Source of the DNA: Agrobacterium tumefaciens
GTDB lineage: Bacteria; Pseudomonadota; Alphaproteobacteria; Rhizobiales; Rhizobiaceae
DNA length: 64,000 nt
Reading direction: 5' to 3'
Assembly (NCBI RefSeq): GCF_009649785.1
Contig: NZ_WJOK01000009.1
Span: 124,001 to 188,000 of the forward strand
Shown here in pieces: positions 26,999-35,211 of this stretch (position 1 is its first letter; every line of letters begins with the position of its first letter). The notes beneath the pieces were generated by a model. That model did no database searches. It was not told the DNA's origin and was given only the letters and a program-made list of their open reading frames with translations. The translations under genes and the position numbers were made by a program.

Positions 26999-27898
26999 GT
27001 GCGCGGCAAAAGCCTGTTTGGCGTAACGATCGAGCTTGCGCCGGATCGCCGCCGGGCCTTCAGCGGGTCTTTTCAGGCGCGCTCTGTCGCAGGCGCCGTC
27101 GTAAGCGAAATGCGCGCTTCCTCATACCGGGTCAACCGCACGGAAGCCGATATTGCCCGCATTGCCGGCGACAGCCTCTGCATTGGCTTGCAGGTGAAGG
27201 GTTCGGGGTTGCTGCATGCCGGTCGAGACAGGATCCATGCCGTCAGCGGCGGTGATTTCACCATCAACTATTCGGACTTGCCCTATGACGCGATACCCGG
27301 CGGTGAGGCGGATTTTCACTACAAGATGCTCAAGATCCCTGTCGACGACGAAGTCATGCTTGGCCGACCGGCTGATGACCTGTTTGCCACGCGTTACGCC
27401 GACAATACCGCCTTCTCCCGGCCGTTCCGGGCGCTCTTCAACGCGCTGAACGCCGAACGCGGCAGGCTCATCGATCCCGTGCGCGATGTGACGCATATCG
27501 CCCGATTAGCCATGACGGCGCGTGGACGGCTTTCGCCTGCAATGCCGGAAGTGCGCGCCGCACTCCGCACCGGGCTTTGTTATGCGGCCCAGGACATCAT
27601 GATGCGCAAAAAGTCCTGGCAGAACCTCACGCCTGCCGCAGTGGCAAAGGAACTGGGCATTTCGCTTCGGCAACTGCACGTCGTTTTCGAAGGCGCGGAG
27701 CTGTCTTTTTCCCGCACGCTCGCCTCCATGCGGATCGAGGAAGCGCGACGCCTGCTGCTGGAATCTCCCGCCTTGCCAATCACGCAGGTCGCGTATGGCT
27801 GCGGCTTCGACAGTCTTCCAACCTTTTACCGGGTGTTCAGCGGCACCTATGGCATGACGCCCGGCGAAGCCCGCGCCACGGGCATGCCGACGGCCTAA
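26999..27898 (+). CDS. AraC-family transcriptional regulator (start codon unclear)
   Basis: About 300 residues: an N-terminal cupin-like ligand domain (AraC_binding_2 type) and a C-terminal double helix-turn-helix (VAKELGISLRQLHVVFEGA and ITQVAYGCGFDSLPTFYRVFSGTYGMTPGEA). The first normal start is GTG 26999. However, the frame is open further upstream and reads TNTIIRFATEDFRPEHRFDQWRE, which looks like the true N-terminus of this family. The codon in the start position (26930) is ACG, 7 nt after a good GGGGGAG site. So either ACG is used, or an ATG was lost and a shorter protein is made from GTG. Target unknown. Confidence 0.82.
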   Translation: MRGKSLFGVTIELAPDRRRAFSGSFQARSVAGAVVSEMRASSYRVNRTEADIARIAGDSLCIGLQVKGSGLLHAGRDRIHAVSGGDFTINYSDLPYDAIPGGEADFHYKMLKIPVDDEVMLGRPADDLFATRYADNTAFSRPFRALFNALNAERGRLIDPVRDVTHIARLAMTARGRLSPAMPEVRAALRTGLCYAAQDIMMRKKSWQNLTPAAVAKELGISLRQLHVVFEGAELSFSRTLASMRIEEARRLLLESPALPITQVAYGCGFDSLPTFYRVFSGTYGMTPGEARATGMPTA

Positions 27899-28021
27899 AA
27901 GTGTCACCTCTGCGCGCAATGAGAAGACGCCTCATCCCGACCCCTGTAAGGCCGATGGATCATCCAATCCTCATTACACTCCGCAAGGAGGGTGGTGCCG
28001 GCAATTCGAGGAGCGCTGCCC

Positions 28022-28945
28022 ATGACCAATTTTTTCGATTTCGCGATCTCCGGGTTGCCGGACGCCTCTACCGTTGGCCGCAGGCTACCACCCAGCGAAA
28101 TCGACCGGTTGCTTCAAACGGGTGCTTTCGCGGCAGCACTACGGCTGCTGGCGGGAAGTTTCATCACCCTCTACGAAGGTTCACCCGACATGACCGCGCT
28201 TTTCGCCACGCGCCAGAGCCGGCTTCTTTGCCACGCGCTGTTGGCGCTCTATTTTCAAAAGTGCAAGACCAGAACGGACGAACACGCCCTGACGCGGGAA
28301 GATTTCGGCCAACTCGCGCTCCAACACGGCCTTGCAAGCCATGATGTCGCCTATGCCTTCTTCAAAGAGGCGCTGAAACGCGGCCTGACGAGACCGGCGC
28401 ACCAAGCCGGCGAAAAGCCGGCCGATGGCGTGGTGCCTTCACCGTCCACCCTGGCGATGCTTGCCAAATGGTACGACGTGCATTTTCAGGCGCTGGACCT
28501 CATCGATGAGGGGTTCAGGGCCTCTCGGTTCATCGAGCGGTCCGAAACCATGCTCGCACACATCCATCCCCGCGTGGCGCAGGCGCTGCTTTCCAATCCG
28601 GAGGTACGTTGCCCGGGCCCGCTGTCCATCATCTTCAACTGGTTCGACGCGGGCGGGCTGCTGATGGACCGCCTGATCGCCGGGATCGACTGGGAAAAGC
28701 CGACAGAACAGGGCAGACACCTGACGGATGTGAAAACAGCATCGCAACTGGCGGCATCGCTCTCCCTTTCCCGAATCCATGTCAGGCGCAAGCTTGGCGC
28801 GGCCGAACTGATCGGCGGCATCGGCTGGAGCGGACGGAAGGGGCGTTCCGCTCTCTGGATCTCCACGGGCTTTTACGAGGAATATGCCCGCATGCAGGCA
28901 CGTAAACTCCTCATTCTCGACGATGCCTTTATGGAGACAATGTAA
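28022..28945 (+). CDS. Unrecognised protein with a C-terminal helix-turn-helix-like segment
   Basis: 307-residue soluble protein I cannot assign to a named family. ATG 28022 is preceded at 8 nt by GAGGAG, so the gene is convincing. The middle is helical (YFQKCKTRTDEHALTREDFGQLALQHG, TLAMLAKWYDVHFQALDLIDEGF). The C-terminal about 80 residues contain TASQLAASLSLSRIHVRRKLGAAELIGGIGW, which reads as a winged helix (recognition helix RIHVRRKLG). It could be a regulator for the downstream copper cluster or for the AraC neighbour, but nothing in the sequence shows a ligand or metal site. Confidence 0.65.
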   Translation: MTNFFDFAISGLPDASTVGRRLPPSEIDRLLQTGAFAAALRLLAGSFITLYEGSPDMTALFATRQSRLLCHALLALYFQKCKTRTDEHALTREDFGQLALQHGLASHDVAYAFFKEALKRGLTRPAHQAGEKPADGVVPSPSTLAMLAKWYDVHFQALDLIDEGFRASRFIERSETMLAHIHPRVAQALLSNPEVRCPGPLSIIFNWFDAGGLLMDRLIAGIDWEKPTEQGRHLTDVKTASQLAASLSLSRIHVRRKLGAAELIGGIGWSGRKGRSALWISTGFYEEYARMQARKLLILDDAFMETM

Positions 28946-29042
28946 GGTTTAAGAACCGGCAGACGTGCTATTTATTGATGGTTATGAGCGATATCCATTG
29001 ACAAACTTCAGGACTGCGGCTCTTCTACAGGGCATGCGTGGG

Positions 29043-29447
29043 ATGTTGCGAACATCGAAATTGACGGCACTGCTGTTTCGACTGGTGATGATATTGTCAC
29101 TGGCGGGATACAGCGTTTCCACCGTCAATGCCGCAATGCATGGTCCCGATACCGCGGAAATGCAGACCACCCAATCCGCCATGATGATGGATCATGGCGC
29201 GATGATGGACCATGGCGGTTCGGCCATGATGTCCAGCGACCACCATAATATGGATACGGCAGACCACGACAGCGGCGTCAAAAAGCCCGTGAAGCCGGAA
29301 TGCTGCAACGATTTCTGTCTCGGCATGGCGGTACTGATTGCGCATGACGCCCTTGGCGGACCAGTCGTCAATTCCATCCGTTCCTTCCTTGACGACAGCA
29401 AGACCGTGGGCCAGATCCCGCTGCTTCACCGTCCACCGAATATCTGA
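29043..29447 (+). CDS. Secreted Met/His-rich protein of the copper cluster
   Basis: About 134 residues. A signal peptide (LTALLFRLVMILSLAGYSVSTVNAA) precedes a stretch dense in Met, His and Asp (MMMDHGAMMDHGG, SSDHHNMDTADHD) of the kind that binds copper ions. After it comes a CCNDFC motif and a short conserved tail similar to small DUF2946-type copper-associated proteins. ATG 29043 is chosen from AGGG spacing; the frame is open back to 28965. It is the first gene of the copper cluster, suggesting a periplasmic copper chelator or chaperone. Exact role unknown. Confidence 0.65.
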   Translation: MLRTSKLTALLFRLVMILSLAGYSVSTVNAAMHGPDTAEMQTTQSAMMMDHGAMMDHGGSAMMSSDHHNMDTADHDSGVKKPVKPECCNDFCLGMAVLIAHDALGGPVVNSIRSFLDDSKTVGQIPLLHRPPNI

Positions 29448-29534
29448 ACAGGCAAAGCCCGCCTCTCGGGCAATGATCGTGCGTGAACGGCTTTAGCGCC
29501 GTCGCGCCGTTGCATCTCCTGTTCGGAAATTACC

Positions 29535-29765
29535 ATGAACCCTATCTACATCGTGGTTGCAGCGCCCCTTTTGCTGGGCGGCTGCACAGCCACATCCTCG
29601 ATGAACGAGGCCGCCTCGTATGAAGACGCGGCAAACCCGTCGCTCGGCGTCACCCCTCTGCGTTATCAGACACCGGTCACAGGTTACTCGCACCGTGCTC
29701 CGGTGGACCCGAAGCCCTGGCGTAATCAGAACGATGCGCAGGCTCCGAAAGGAGACGCATCATGA
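29535..29765 (+). CDS. Small outer-membrane-type lipoprotein
   Basis: 76 residues with a clear lipobox (PLLLGGC, Cys at 17) and a short hydrophilic tail rich in Pro and Gln. No domain recognised. It overlaps the downstream TolC-like gene by 4 nt (ATGA), so the two are co-translated and it probably serves the same envelope complex. Confidence 0.7.
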   Translation: MNPIYIVVAAPLLLGGCTATSSMNEAASYEDAANPSLGVTPLRYQTPVTGYSHRAPVDPKPWRNQNDAQAPKGDAS

Positions 29766-31225
29766 CGCTACGCGTGATCAAACTCACGGCCGTCCTTTCC
29801 GTCCCGCTCGTTCTTGGCGGCTGCGTCACGGCCACCGACTACACCTCGAAGAACGCAGGCTTCACCACCGTTTCGGCCAGGGCGACCGAGGCGACAGGAA
29901 AGCAGACTGTCTGGATACAGAACCGGGCCGAGGCGCAGGCAACCGCAACCCGCGTCAAATCGCTGATGTCAGCGAAAACAATCGATGTCGAGACGGCGGT
30001 TCAGGTCGCGCTCCTCAACAACAAGGGCCTTCAGGCGGCCTATGCCGATCTGGGTGAATCGGCCGCAACCGCCTGGCAATCGACCATGCTGGTCAATCCG
30101 AGGGTCGGCATCGGATTGACGGGGATCGGCACTCCGGGGCTCCGGGCCTACAAGGCGATCGAGGGTGTGATCGTCACCAATATTCTGGCACTGGCCACGC
30201 TCAAACAGAATGTCGAGATTGCCGATACCGGCTTCCGAAAGGCGCAGCTCGCAGCCGCGCTGAAGACGTTGCAATTGGCGGCAGATACCCGCCGCGCCTG
30301 GATCACGGCGGTTGCTGCCTGGGAAAATGTCGGCCAGCTGGCGCAGGCCCAGACAGCCGCGGATGCCGCCTCGGAACTTGCGAGGAAGCTTGGCGAAGCA
30401 GGCTCGCTGAACAAGGAAGGCCAGGCTCGCGAGCAGGTCTTCTATGCCGAACTGACCGGCCAGATCGCCAAGGCGCGGCTTGAAGCCCGGCTTGCGAAGG
30501 AGGAACTGACAAGGCTGATGGGCCTGTGGGGCGCGGACATAGACTACTCCATCCCCAACCGCCTGCCCCAGCTTCCAAAGGATCTGGCCAAACGTGAGAT
30601 GATCGAGGCTGAGGCGCTGCAGCGCCGGGTGGATTTGCAGATGGCGAAGCTCGATCTGGAATCGACCGCCCGGTCGTTCAAACTCACAGAAGCCACCCGA
30701 TACGTCACCGATCTAGAACTTCGTTCCGGCTTCGAGACCGAACGCGAACTTGAAGACGGCGAAAAACACAAACAGACGACGGGCAATGCCGAGCTGGAAT
30801 TCGTCATTCCGATCTTCGATTCCGGTCGGGCAAGAATGCGGGAATCCGAACTCGCCTATATGCGCGCAGCAAACCTGCTGGCCGAAAAAGCGGTCAATAT
30901 CCGCTCCGAAGCCCGCTCCGCCTATCAGGCCTATCGCTCGAACTACGACATCGCCCGGCACTATCGCAACAGCGTGGTGCCGCTGCGGACCAAGATCGAG
31001 GAGGAGTCGCTGCTGACCTATAACGGCATGCTCACCAACACCTTCGAACTGCTCGCCGACAGCCGCGAAAAGGTCAATTCGAACCTGCTCGCCATCAATG
31101 CCAAACGTGACTTCTGGCTCGCGGAAGCCGGCCTTGCGCCCGCCATCTACGGCGGTGGCGCGGGTACGGCAGGCGCGGAGACCGAAGTTGCCGCCACTGG
31201 TGGTGGCAGCGGTGGCGGACACTGA
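29762..31225 (+). CDS. TolC/CusC-family outer-membrane lipoprotein of the copper cluster
   Basis: Outer-membrane channel-type protein of 487 residues. A lipobox (LVLGGC, Cys at 21) shows lipid anchoring as in CusC/OprM. Two OEP repeats follow, with long alpha-helical coiled-coil segments (VETAVQVALLNNKGLQAAYADLGE; LAYMRAANLLAEKAVNIRSEARSAYQAYRSNYDIARHY) and ELEFVIPIFDSGRARM, the family hallmark. It ends in a Gly-rich tail GGGSGGGH. Neighbours suggest copper export or periplasmic copper detoxification, but no RND pump or adaptor is encoded beside it. Confidence 0.88.
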   Translation: MTLRVIKLTAVLSVPLVLGGCVTATDYTSKNAGFTTVSARATEATGKQTVWIQNRAEAQATATRVKSLMSAKTIDVETAVQVALLNNKGLQAAYADLGESAATAWQSTMLVNPRVGIGLTGIGTPGLRAYKAIEGVIVTNILALATLKQNVEIADTGFRKAQLAAALKTLQLAADTRRAWITAVAAWENVGQLAQAQTAADAASELARKLGEAGSLNKEGQAREQVFYAELTGQIAKARLEARLAKEELTRLMGLWGADIDYSIPNRLPQLPKDLAKREMIEAEALQRRVDLQMAKLDLESTARSFKLTEATRYVTDLELRSGFETERELEDGEKHKQTTGNAELEFVIPIFDSGRARMRESELAYMRAANLLAEKAVNIRSEARSAYQAYRSNYDIARHYRNSVVPLRTKIEEESLLTYNGMLTNTFELLADSREKVNSNLLAINAKRDFWLAEAGLAPAIYGGGAGTAGAETEVAATGGGSGGGH

Positions 31226-31239
31226 GAGAGGAAACGACC

Positions 31240-32589
31240 ATGTTCAATAGACGAAACTTTCTGGGCGTCGGCGCCGCAATGGTCTCCACGGCGGCCTGGG
31301 CAAAGACATCGAATAGCAGCCTGCCGGAAGCTGCCGTGATGGAAACGGCAGCAACGCAAGCCCCCGTCAAGCCCACTACCGGTCCCGATTACAATCCGGT
31401 CGTCACCCTCAACGGCTGGACCCTGCCTTTCCGGATGAACAATGGCGTCAAGGAATTCCACCTTGTCGCCGAGCCAGTGGAACGCGAGATGGCGGAGGGC
31501 ATGACCGCCCGCCTCTGGGGCTATAACGGCCAGTCACCCGGCCCGACCATCGAGGCCGTAGAAGGCGACCGGGTGCGGATTTTCGTGACCAACAAGCTGC
31601 CGGAACATACAACGGTCCACTGGCACGGCATGATCCTGCCATCAGGCATGGACGGTGTCGGCGGCCTGTCGCAACCGCATATCCCCGTTGGCAAGACCTT
31701 CGTCTACGAGTTCGATCTCGTGAAGTCCGGCACCTTCATGTACCACCCGCATTCAGACGAGATGGTGCAGATGGCGATGGGCATGATGGGCTTTTTCGTG
31801 GTCCATCCAAAGGACCCGACCTTCATGCCTGTTGATCGCGACTTCGTGTTCCTGATCAACGCCTTCGACATCAATCCCGGCTCCTACGTTCCGAAAATCA
31901 TGACCATGACGGACTTCAATCTGTGGTCATGGAACAGCCGGGTATTTCCGGGCATCGATCCGCTGGTGGTCTCCAAGGACGACCGGGTGCGTGTCAGGGT
32001 CGGCAACCTGACCATGACCAACCACCCGATCCACATGCACGGCTATGATTTCGAGGTGACGTGCACGGATGGCGGCTGGGTGCGGCCCGAGGCCCGGTGG
32101 CCGGAGGTCAGCATCGACATCCCCGTCGGCGCCATGCGGGCCTATGAATTCGACGCCAAATATGTCGGCGACTGGGCGATCCATTGCCACAAGTCGCACC
32201 ACACGATGAATGCGATGGGACACGATGTCCCAACCTTCATCGGCGTCGACAAGAAGACCGTCACCGAAAAGATCCGCAAGGTGCGGCCGGAATACATGCC
32301 GATGGGTACAGCCGGCATGGCCGATATGGGCGCGATGGAGATGGAAATCCCTGAGAACACCGTTCCCATGATGACCGGCTGGGGTCCGCACGGCCCCATC
32401 GAAATGGGCGGCATGTTCTCCGTGGTGAAGGTCCGCGAAGGCATTTCCGCGGGCGATTACTCAGATCCCGGCTGGTACCAAAACCCGCCCGGTACCCAGG
32501 CCTGGGAATGGACCGGCGACGTGCCGGATACCGAAAAGACCAATGATCCGAAAACACAGATCACGCCGAAACCGATGAAACACGGCTGA
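31240..32589 (+). CDS. Multicopper oxidase (periplasmic cuprous oxidase type)
   Basis: Oxidises Cu(I) or phenolic/metal substrates with reduction of O2, detoxifying copper in the periplasm. The 449-residue protein has a Tat signal (NRRNFLGVGAA, 3-13) and the four copper-ligand motifs: HWHG (127-130), HPH (169-171), HPIHMH (262-267) and HCHKSHHTMNAM (315-326). In the last, Cys316, His321 and Met326 form the type 1 site. Met-rich segments in the C-terminal part (YMPMGTAGMADMGAMEMEIP) resemble the methionine-rich regions of CueO/CopA. Compared with CueO it is shorter in the second domain. It lies 14 nt after the TolC-like gene. Confidence 0.92.
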   Translation: MFNRRNFLGVGAAMVSTAAWAKTSNSSLPEAAVMETAATQAPVKPTTGPDYNPVVTLNGWTLPFRMNNGVKEFHLVAEPVEREMAEGMTARLWGYNGQSPGPTIEAVEGDRVRIFVTNKLPEHTTVHWHGMILPSGMDGVGGLSQPHIPVGKTFVYEFDLVKSGTFMYHPHSDEMVQMAMGMMGFFVVHPKDPTFMPVDRDFVFLINAFDINPGSYVPKIMTMTDFNLWSWNSRVFPGIDPLVVSKDDRVRVRVGNLTMTNHPIHMHGYDFEVTCTDGGWVRPEARWPEVSIDIPVGAMRAYEFDAKYVGDWAIHCHKSHHTMNAMGHDVPTFIGVDKKTVTEKIRKVRPEYMPMGTAGMADMGAMEMEIPENTVPMMTGWGPHGPIEMGGMFSVVKVREGISAGDYSDPGWYQNPPGTQAWEWTGDVPDTEKTNDPKTQITPKPMKHG

Positions 32590-32630
32590 TCGTGCAGACC
32601 ATATCCCCACCAGAACCAAGGAAAAATTCG

Positions 32631-33107
32631 ATGACCAGACTGAAACTTGCACTGCTTCTCACCGCTCTTGCCACACCCGCCTTCGCATCGGGCACCCACG
32701 GCGGCGGCCATGAAGCGATGGCGATCGGCGAACCCGGCGACAAATCCAAGGTAACCCAGACCATACAGGTCACCATGAAGGAAACGCCTGATGGCAAGAT
32801 GCTGTTCACGCCCGCCAAGTTCGAATTCAAGAAGGGCAAGACCGTTCGCTTTGCCGTGAAGAATGTCGGCGAGCTGGACCATGAATTCATTCTCGACGAA
32901 CAGAGCGCAAATCTGGAGCACAAGGCCGCCATGGCAAAGGCCCCGGAGATGGAACACGACAATCCGAACGCAATCAGCCTTGCGCCGGGCGAAAGTGGCG
33001 AAATTATCTGGAAATTCACCAATGACGGCATGTTCGAATTCGCCTGCCTGAAGCCCGGACATTACGAGGCCGGCATGCGCGGCGATCTCAAAGTTTCGGC
33101 CAAGTAA
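32631..33107 (+). CDS. Periplasmic cupredoxin (plastocyanin/azurin-like)
   Basis: 158-residue secreted blue-copper protein. The signal peptide is LKLALLLTALATPAFA; the mature part begins with a His-rich GTHGGGHEAM. The cupredoxin fold shows the His ligand in GELDHEFIL and the Cys-His-Met cluster in FACLKPGHYEAGM. ATG 32631 follows AAGGAA at 8 nt; the GTG at 32592 is an unlikely alternative. It probably shuttles copper or electrons with the upstream multicopper oxidase. Confidence 0.9.
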   Translation: MTRLKLALLLTALATPAFASGTHGGGHEAMAIGEPGDKSKVTQTIQVTMKETPDGKMLFTPAKFEFKKGKTVRFAVKNVGELDHEFILDEQSANLEHKAAMAKAPEMEHDNPNAISLAPGESGEIIWKFTNDGMFEFACLKPGHYEAGMRGDLKVSAK

Positions 33108-33131
33108 CCAATCGAAAAAAGGAATCTGACC

Positions 33132-33416
33132 ATGAAGACGATCGTTAAAATTACCCTTGCAGCCGCTCTGTTGCTTACAGCCCCCTTTGGCGCATTCGCA
33201 CAGGAATTCACCAAGGGTACGGTGAAGAAGGTCGACGCTACCGCCAAGAAAGTCACCATCATTCATGAGGAACTGAAGAACCTCGACATGCCCGCCATGA
33301 CGATGGTGTTCCGCGTCAAGGACGATGCCCTGCTCGCCAAGCTCAAGGAAGGCGCGAACATCGAGTTCATCGCCGAACGTGCGGATGGCAAGCTGGTCGT
33401 AGCCCAGGTGAAATAA
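33132..33416 (+). CDS. cusF: CusF-like periplasmic copper chaperone
   Basis: 94 residues with a cleavable signal peptide (LAAALLLTAPFGAFAQ) and the CusF/DUF1344-type small beta-barrel. The copper site is recognisable in the spaced His (IIHEELKNLD) and MPAMTMVFRV, where the two Met residues of CusF lie. It is 24 nt after the cupredoxin gene and is the last gene before a terminator. In CusCFBA it passes Cu(I)/Ag(I) to the pump; here the partner pump is not in the window. Confidence 0.88.
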   Translation: MKTIVKITLAAALLLTAPFGAFAQEFTKGTVKKVDATAKKVTIIHEELKNLDMPAMTMVFRVKDDALLAKLKEGANIEFIAERADGKLVVAQVK

Positions 33417-33430
33417 GGCAGTCCTCGTCT

Positions 33431-33468
33431 GCACATGCCCGTACCAGACCACAGGCACGGGCATGTGC
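33431..33468 (+). terminator. Strong hairpin ending the copper cluster
   Basis: Perfect 12-bp stem GCACATGCCCGT / ACGGGCATGTGC with a 14-nt loop, 14 nt after the cusF stop. Only a short T-stretch follows (GATTTGAG), so efficiency is uncertain. It separates the cluster from the convergent PAP2 gene. Confidence 0.65.
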
Positions 33469-33556
33469 GATTTGAGCAGGCGGCGGACGAACCCCGAACA
33501 CAAATTTATTGCTCAGGGCATGACCTTTGTTCGGCGCTATGCCGTATTCCCATGAA

Positions 33557-34342
33557 TTAGCGCAGAAACGCAGTGTCGATTGTGTCCGCATGCTTCGTGA
33601 ACAGCCGATGCAGTGAGAGGAACACGGCGAGCATCAGTGGCCATGCAATCAGGACATCGGAGAGAAAATGTGCGCCCATAGCTGCCCTGTTTAGGGAGCA
33701 AAGCACGATGAACGGCATCAAGATCGCCGTGGCGCTCAGGCGGAATTTTTCCGGCAGGAAGATGATGAACGCCAGCAGGGCGATTGCGGACGCGCTTTCG
33801 CCGGACGGAAAGGAGCAGTTGCGCGAACAGCTGCCATCGAGGGAAAGAACGGGCGTAAAAAACAAATCTGCCCCGAATTCACTGATATGCCGCGGTCTGG
33901 CACGTCCGAACAGGTTTTTCAGCACATGCACGGTCGCACCCGGCCCAAGCGCATAAAAGGTGAGAACAAGTAGCAGTTTGTGAGGGCGGATGGCACGCCG
34001 CACGCCGGAGACAAATGGCGTTGCAAGGAGCAGGCAGACAAGCGTGGACAATAAAATGGCGGGAAGTGCGCGGTTCAGATCGCGGACGGAAATCAAGAAT
34101 TGATCCTCGCCAAGACGAAAACCATCTGTCCAGAACCAGCGACTGGCGTCAAGATCGATATCCGGCCTGACAGTGAAGAAGACCATCATTGCAAGCGTGG
34201 TCGAAAGCGCGAGCAGAGATGGGCTGCCGGAAACCCATGCGAAAGTCTGGCGCGCCGTGGGGATGACGGCAAAGCGGAACTTCGGCTTTTCGGGCCGGCC
34301 TGGCCATTTCTGTTCGGTCTTATGGGAGAGATACTGGTGCAT
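33557..34342 (-). CDS. PAP2-family membrane phosphatase
   Basis: Inner-membrane lipid phosphatase of 261 residues with about six hydrophobic segments. The three-part acid-phosphatase motif is present: KNLFGRARPRH (KxxxxxxRP), CSFPSGESASA (PSG, with Glu where many members have His) and NRAAMGAHFLSDV (RxxxxxHxxxD). Rhizobial lipid A phosphatases LpxE/LpxF belong here, so dephosphorylation of lipid A, phosphatidylglycerophosphate or undecaprenyl pyrophosphate are all possible. It is divergent from a two-component system, which suggests regulation by it. Confidence 0.85.
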   Translation of the reverse strand: MHQYLSHKTEQKWPGRPEKPKFRFAVIPTARQTFAWVSGSPSLLALSTTLAMMVFFTVRPDIDLDASRWFWTDGFRLGEDQFLISVRDLNRALPAILLSTLVCLLLATPFVSGVRRAIRPHKLLLVLTFYALGPGATVHVLKNLFGRARPRHISEFGADLFFTPVLSLDGSCSRNCSFPSGESASAIALLAFIIFLPEKFRLSATAILMPFIVLCSLNRAAMGAHFLSDVLIAWPLMLAVFLSLHRLFTKHADTIDTAFLR

Positions 34343-34512
34343 GGCCAGCTTTCTTCCGTAGAAATGTCAAGGTTCTGCGGAGGAAGTCCCAAGACTGAGA
34401 GGAAAAGCGTGCCTGCCGCATCTATCTCGTGAGACGGCTCTTGCCCGGCGCTTTGCGTCGGCTTAGCGTCCCGGCAATAAAGCGGTAATATCAGTAAGTT
34501 CGTAAGGTCAGC

Positions 34513-35211
34513 ATGGACAAAGGTCTCATTCTCATCGTCGAAGACGACCCCGACATCATGCAGATTCTGGACGCCTATCTCATTCGTGACGGATACAGAA
34601 CCGTTAGAGCCGGGGATGGCGAGACGGCCATGACGCATTTCTCCATGCTGCGGCCGGATCTCATTCTTCTCGACATCGGGCTACCGAAGCTCGATGGCAT
34701 CGATGTGCTGACACGCATCCGGCGGGAGCGTGATACGCCGATCATCATGGTCACCGCCCTTGCCGAAGATATGGACAAGCTGACCGGTCTGCGCCTGGGT
34801 GCCGACGACTACATCGTCAAACCTTTCAACCCGCAGGAAATGGTCGCCCGGGTAAATGCCGTTCTAAAACGCTCGCGTCAGCCAACTGGCGGAGGGATCC
34901 TGCGTTTCGGCGCCATCGAAATAGATACCGAAGCTTACATCGCGGCTGTTTGCAGCGATGCGGGACGAACCGTTCTGCCGTTGACGCTCAGCGAATTCAG
35001 AATTCTTGCCCATATGACGCGTCGCCCCACCTATGCCTTTCAGCGGGCCGATCTTCTGGATGCCTGCCTGCCGGAAAGCGATGCGCTGGCACGCACGGTC
35101 GATACGCACATCGCCAATCTGCGTAAAAAACTGACGGATCACGGTGCTGGCGGTTATCTGGTGTCGGTGCGCAGCATCGGCTACCGACTTGCCAGGGAGC
35201 AGACATCATGA
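34513..35211 (+). CDS. OmpR-family response regulator (BaeR/AdeR-like)
   Basis: 232 residues. The receiver has the acidic EDD (10-12), Asp54 (LLDIGLPKLDG) and Lys in YIVKPFN. The winged-helix output domain has LTLSEFRILAHMTRRP and VDTHIANLRKKL. Coupled to its kinase by a 4-nt ATGA overlap. It faces the PAP2 phosphatase gene across 170 bp, so a role in envelope homeostasis is plausible. Confidence 0.9.
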   Translation: MDKGLILIVEDDPDIMQILDAYLIRDGYRTVRAGDGETAMTHFSMLRPDLILLDIGLPKLDGIDVLTRIRRERDTPIIMVTALAEDMDKLTGLRLGADDYIVKPFNPQEMVARVNAVLKRSRQPTGGGILRFGAIEIDTEAYIAAVCSDAGRTVLPLTLSEFRILAHMTRRPTYAFQRADLLDACLPESDALARTVDTHIANLRKKLTDHGAGGYLVSVRSIGYRLAREQTS

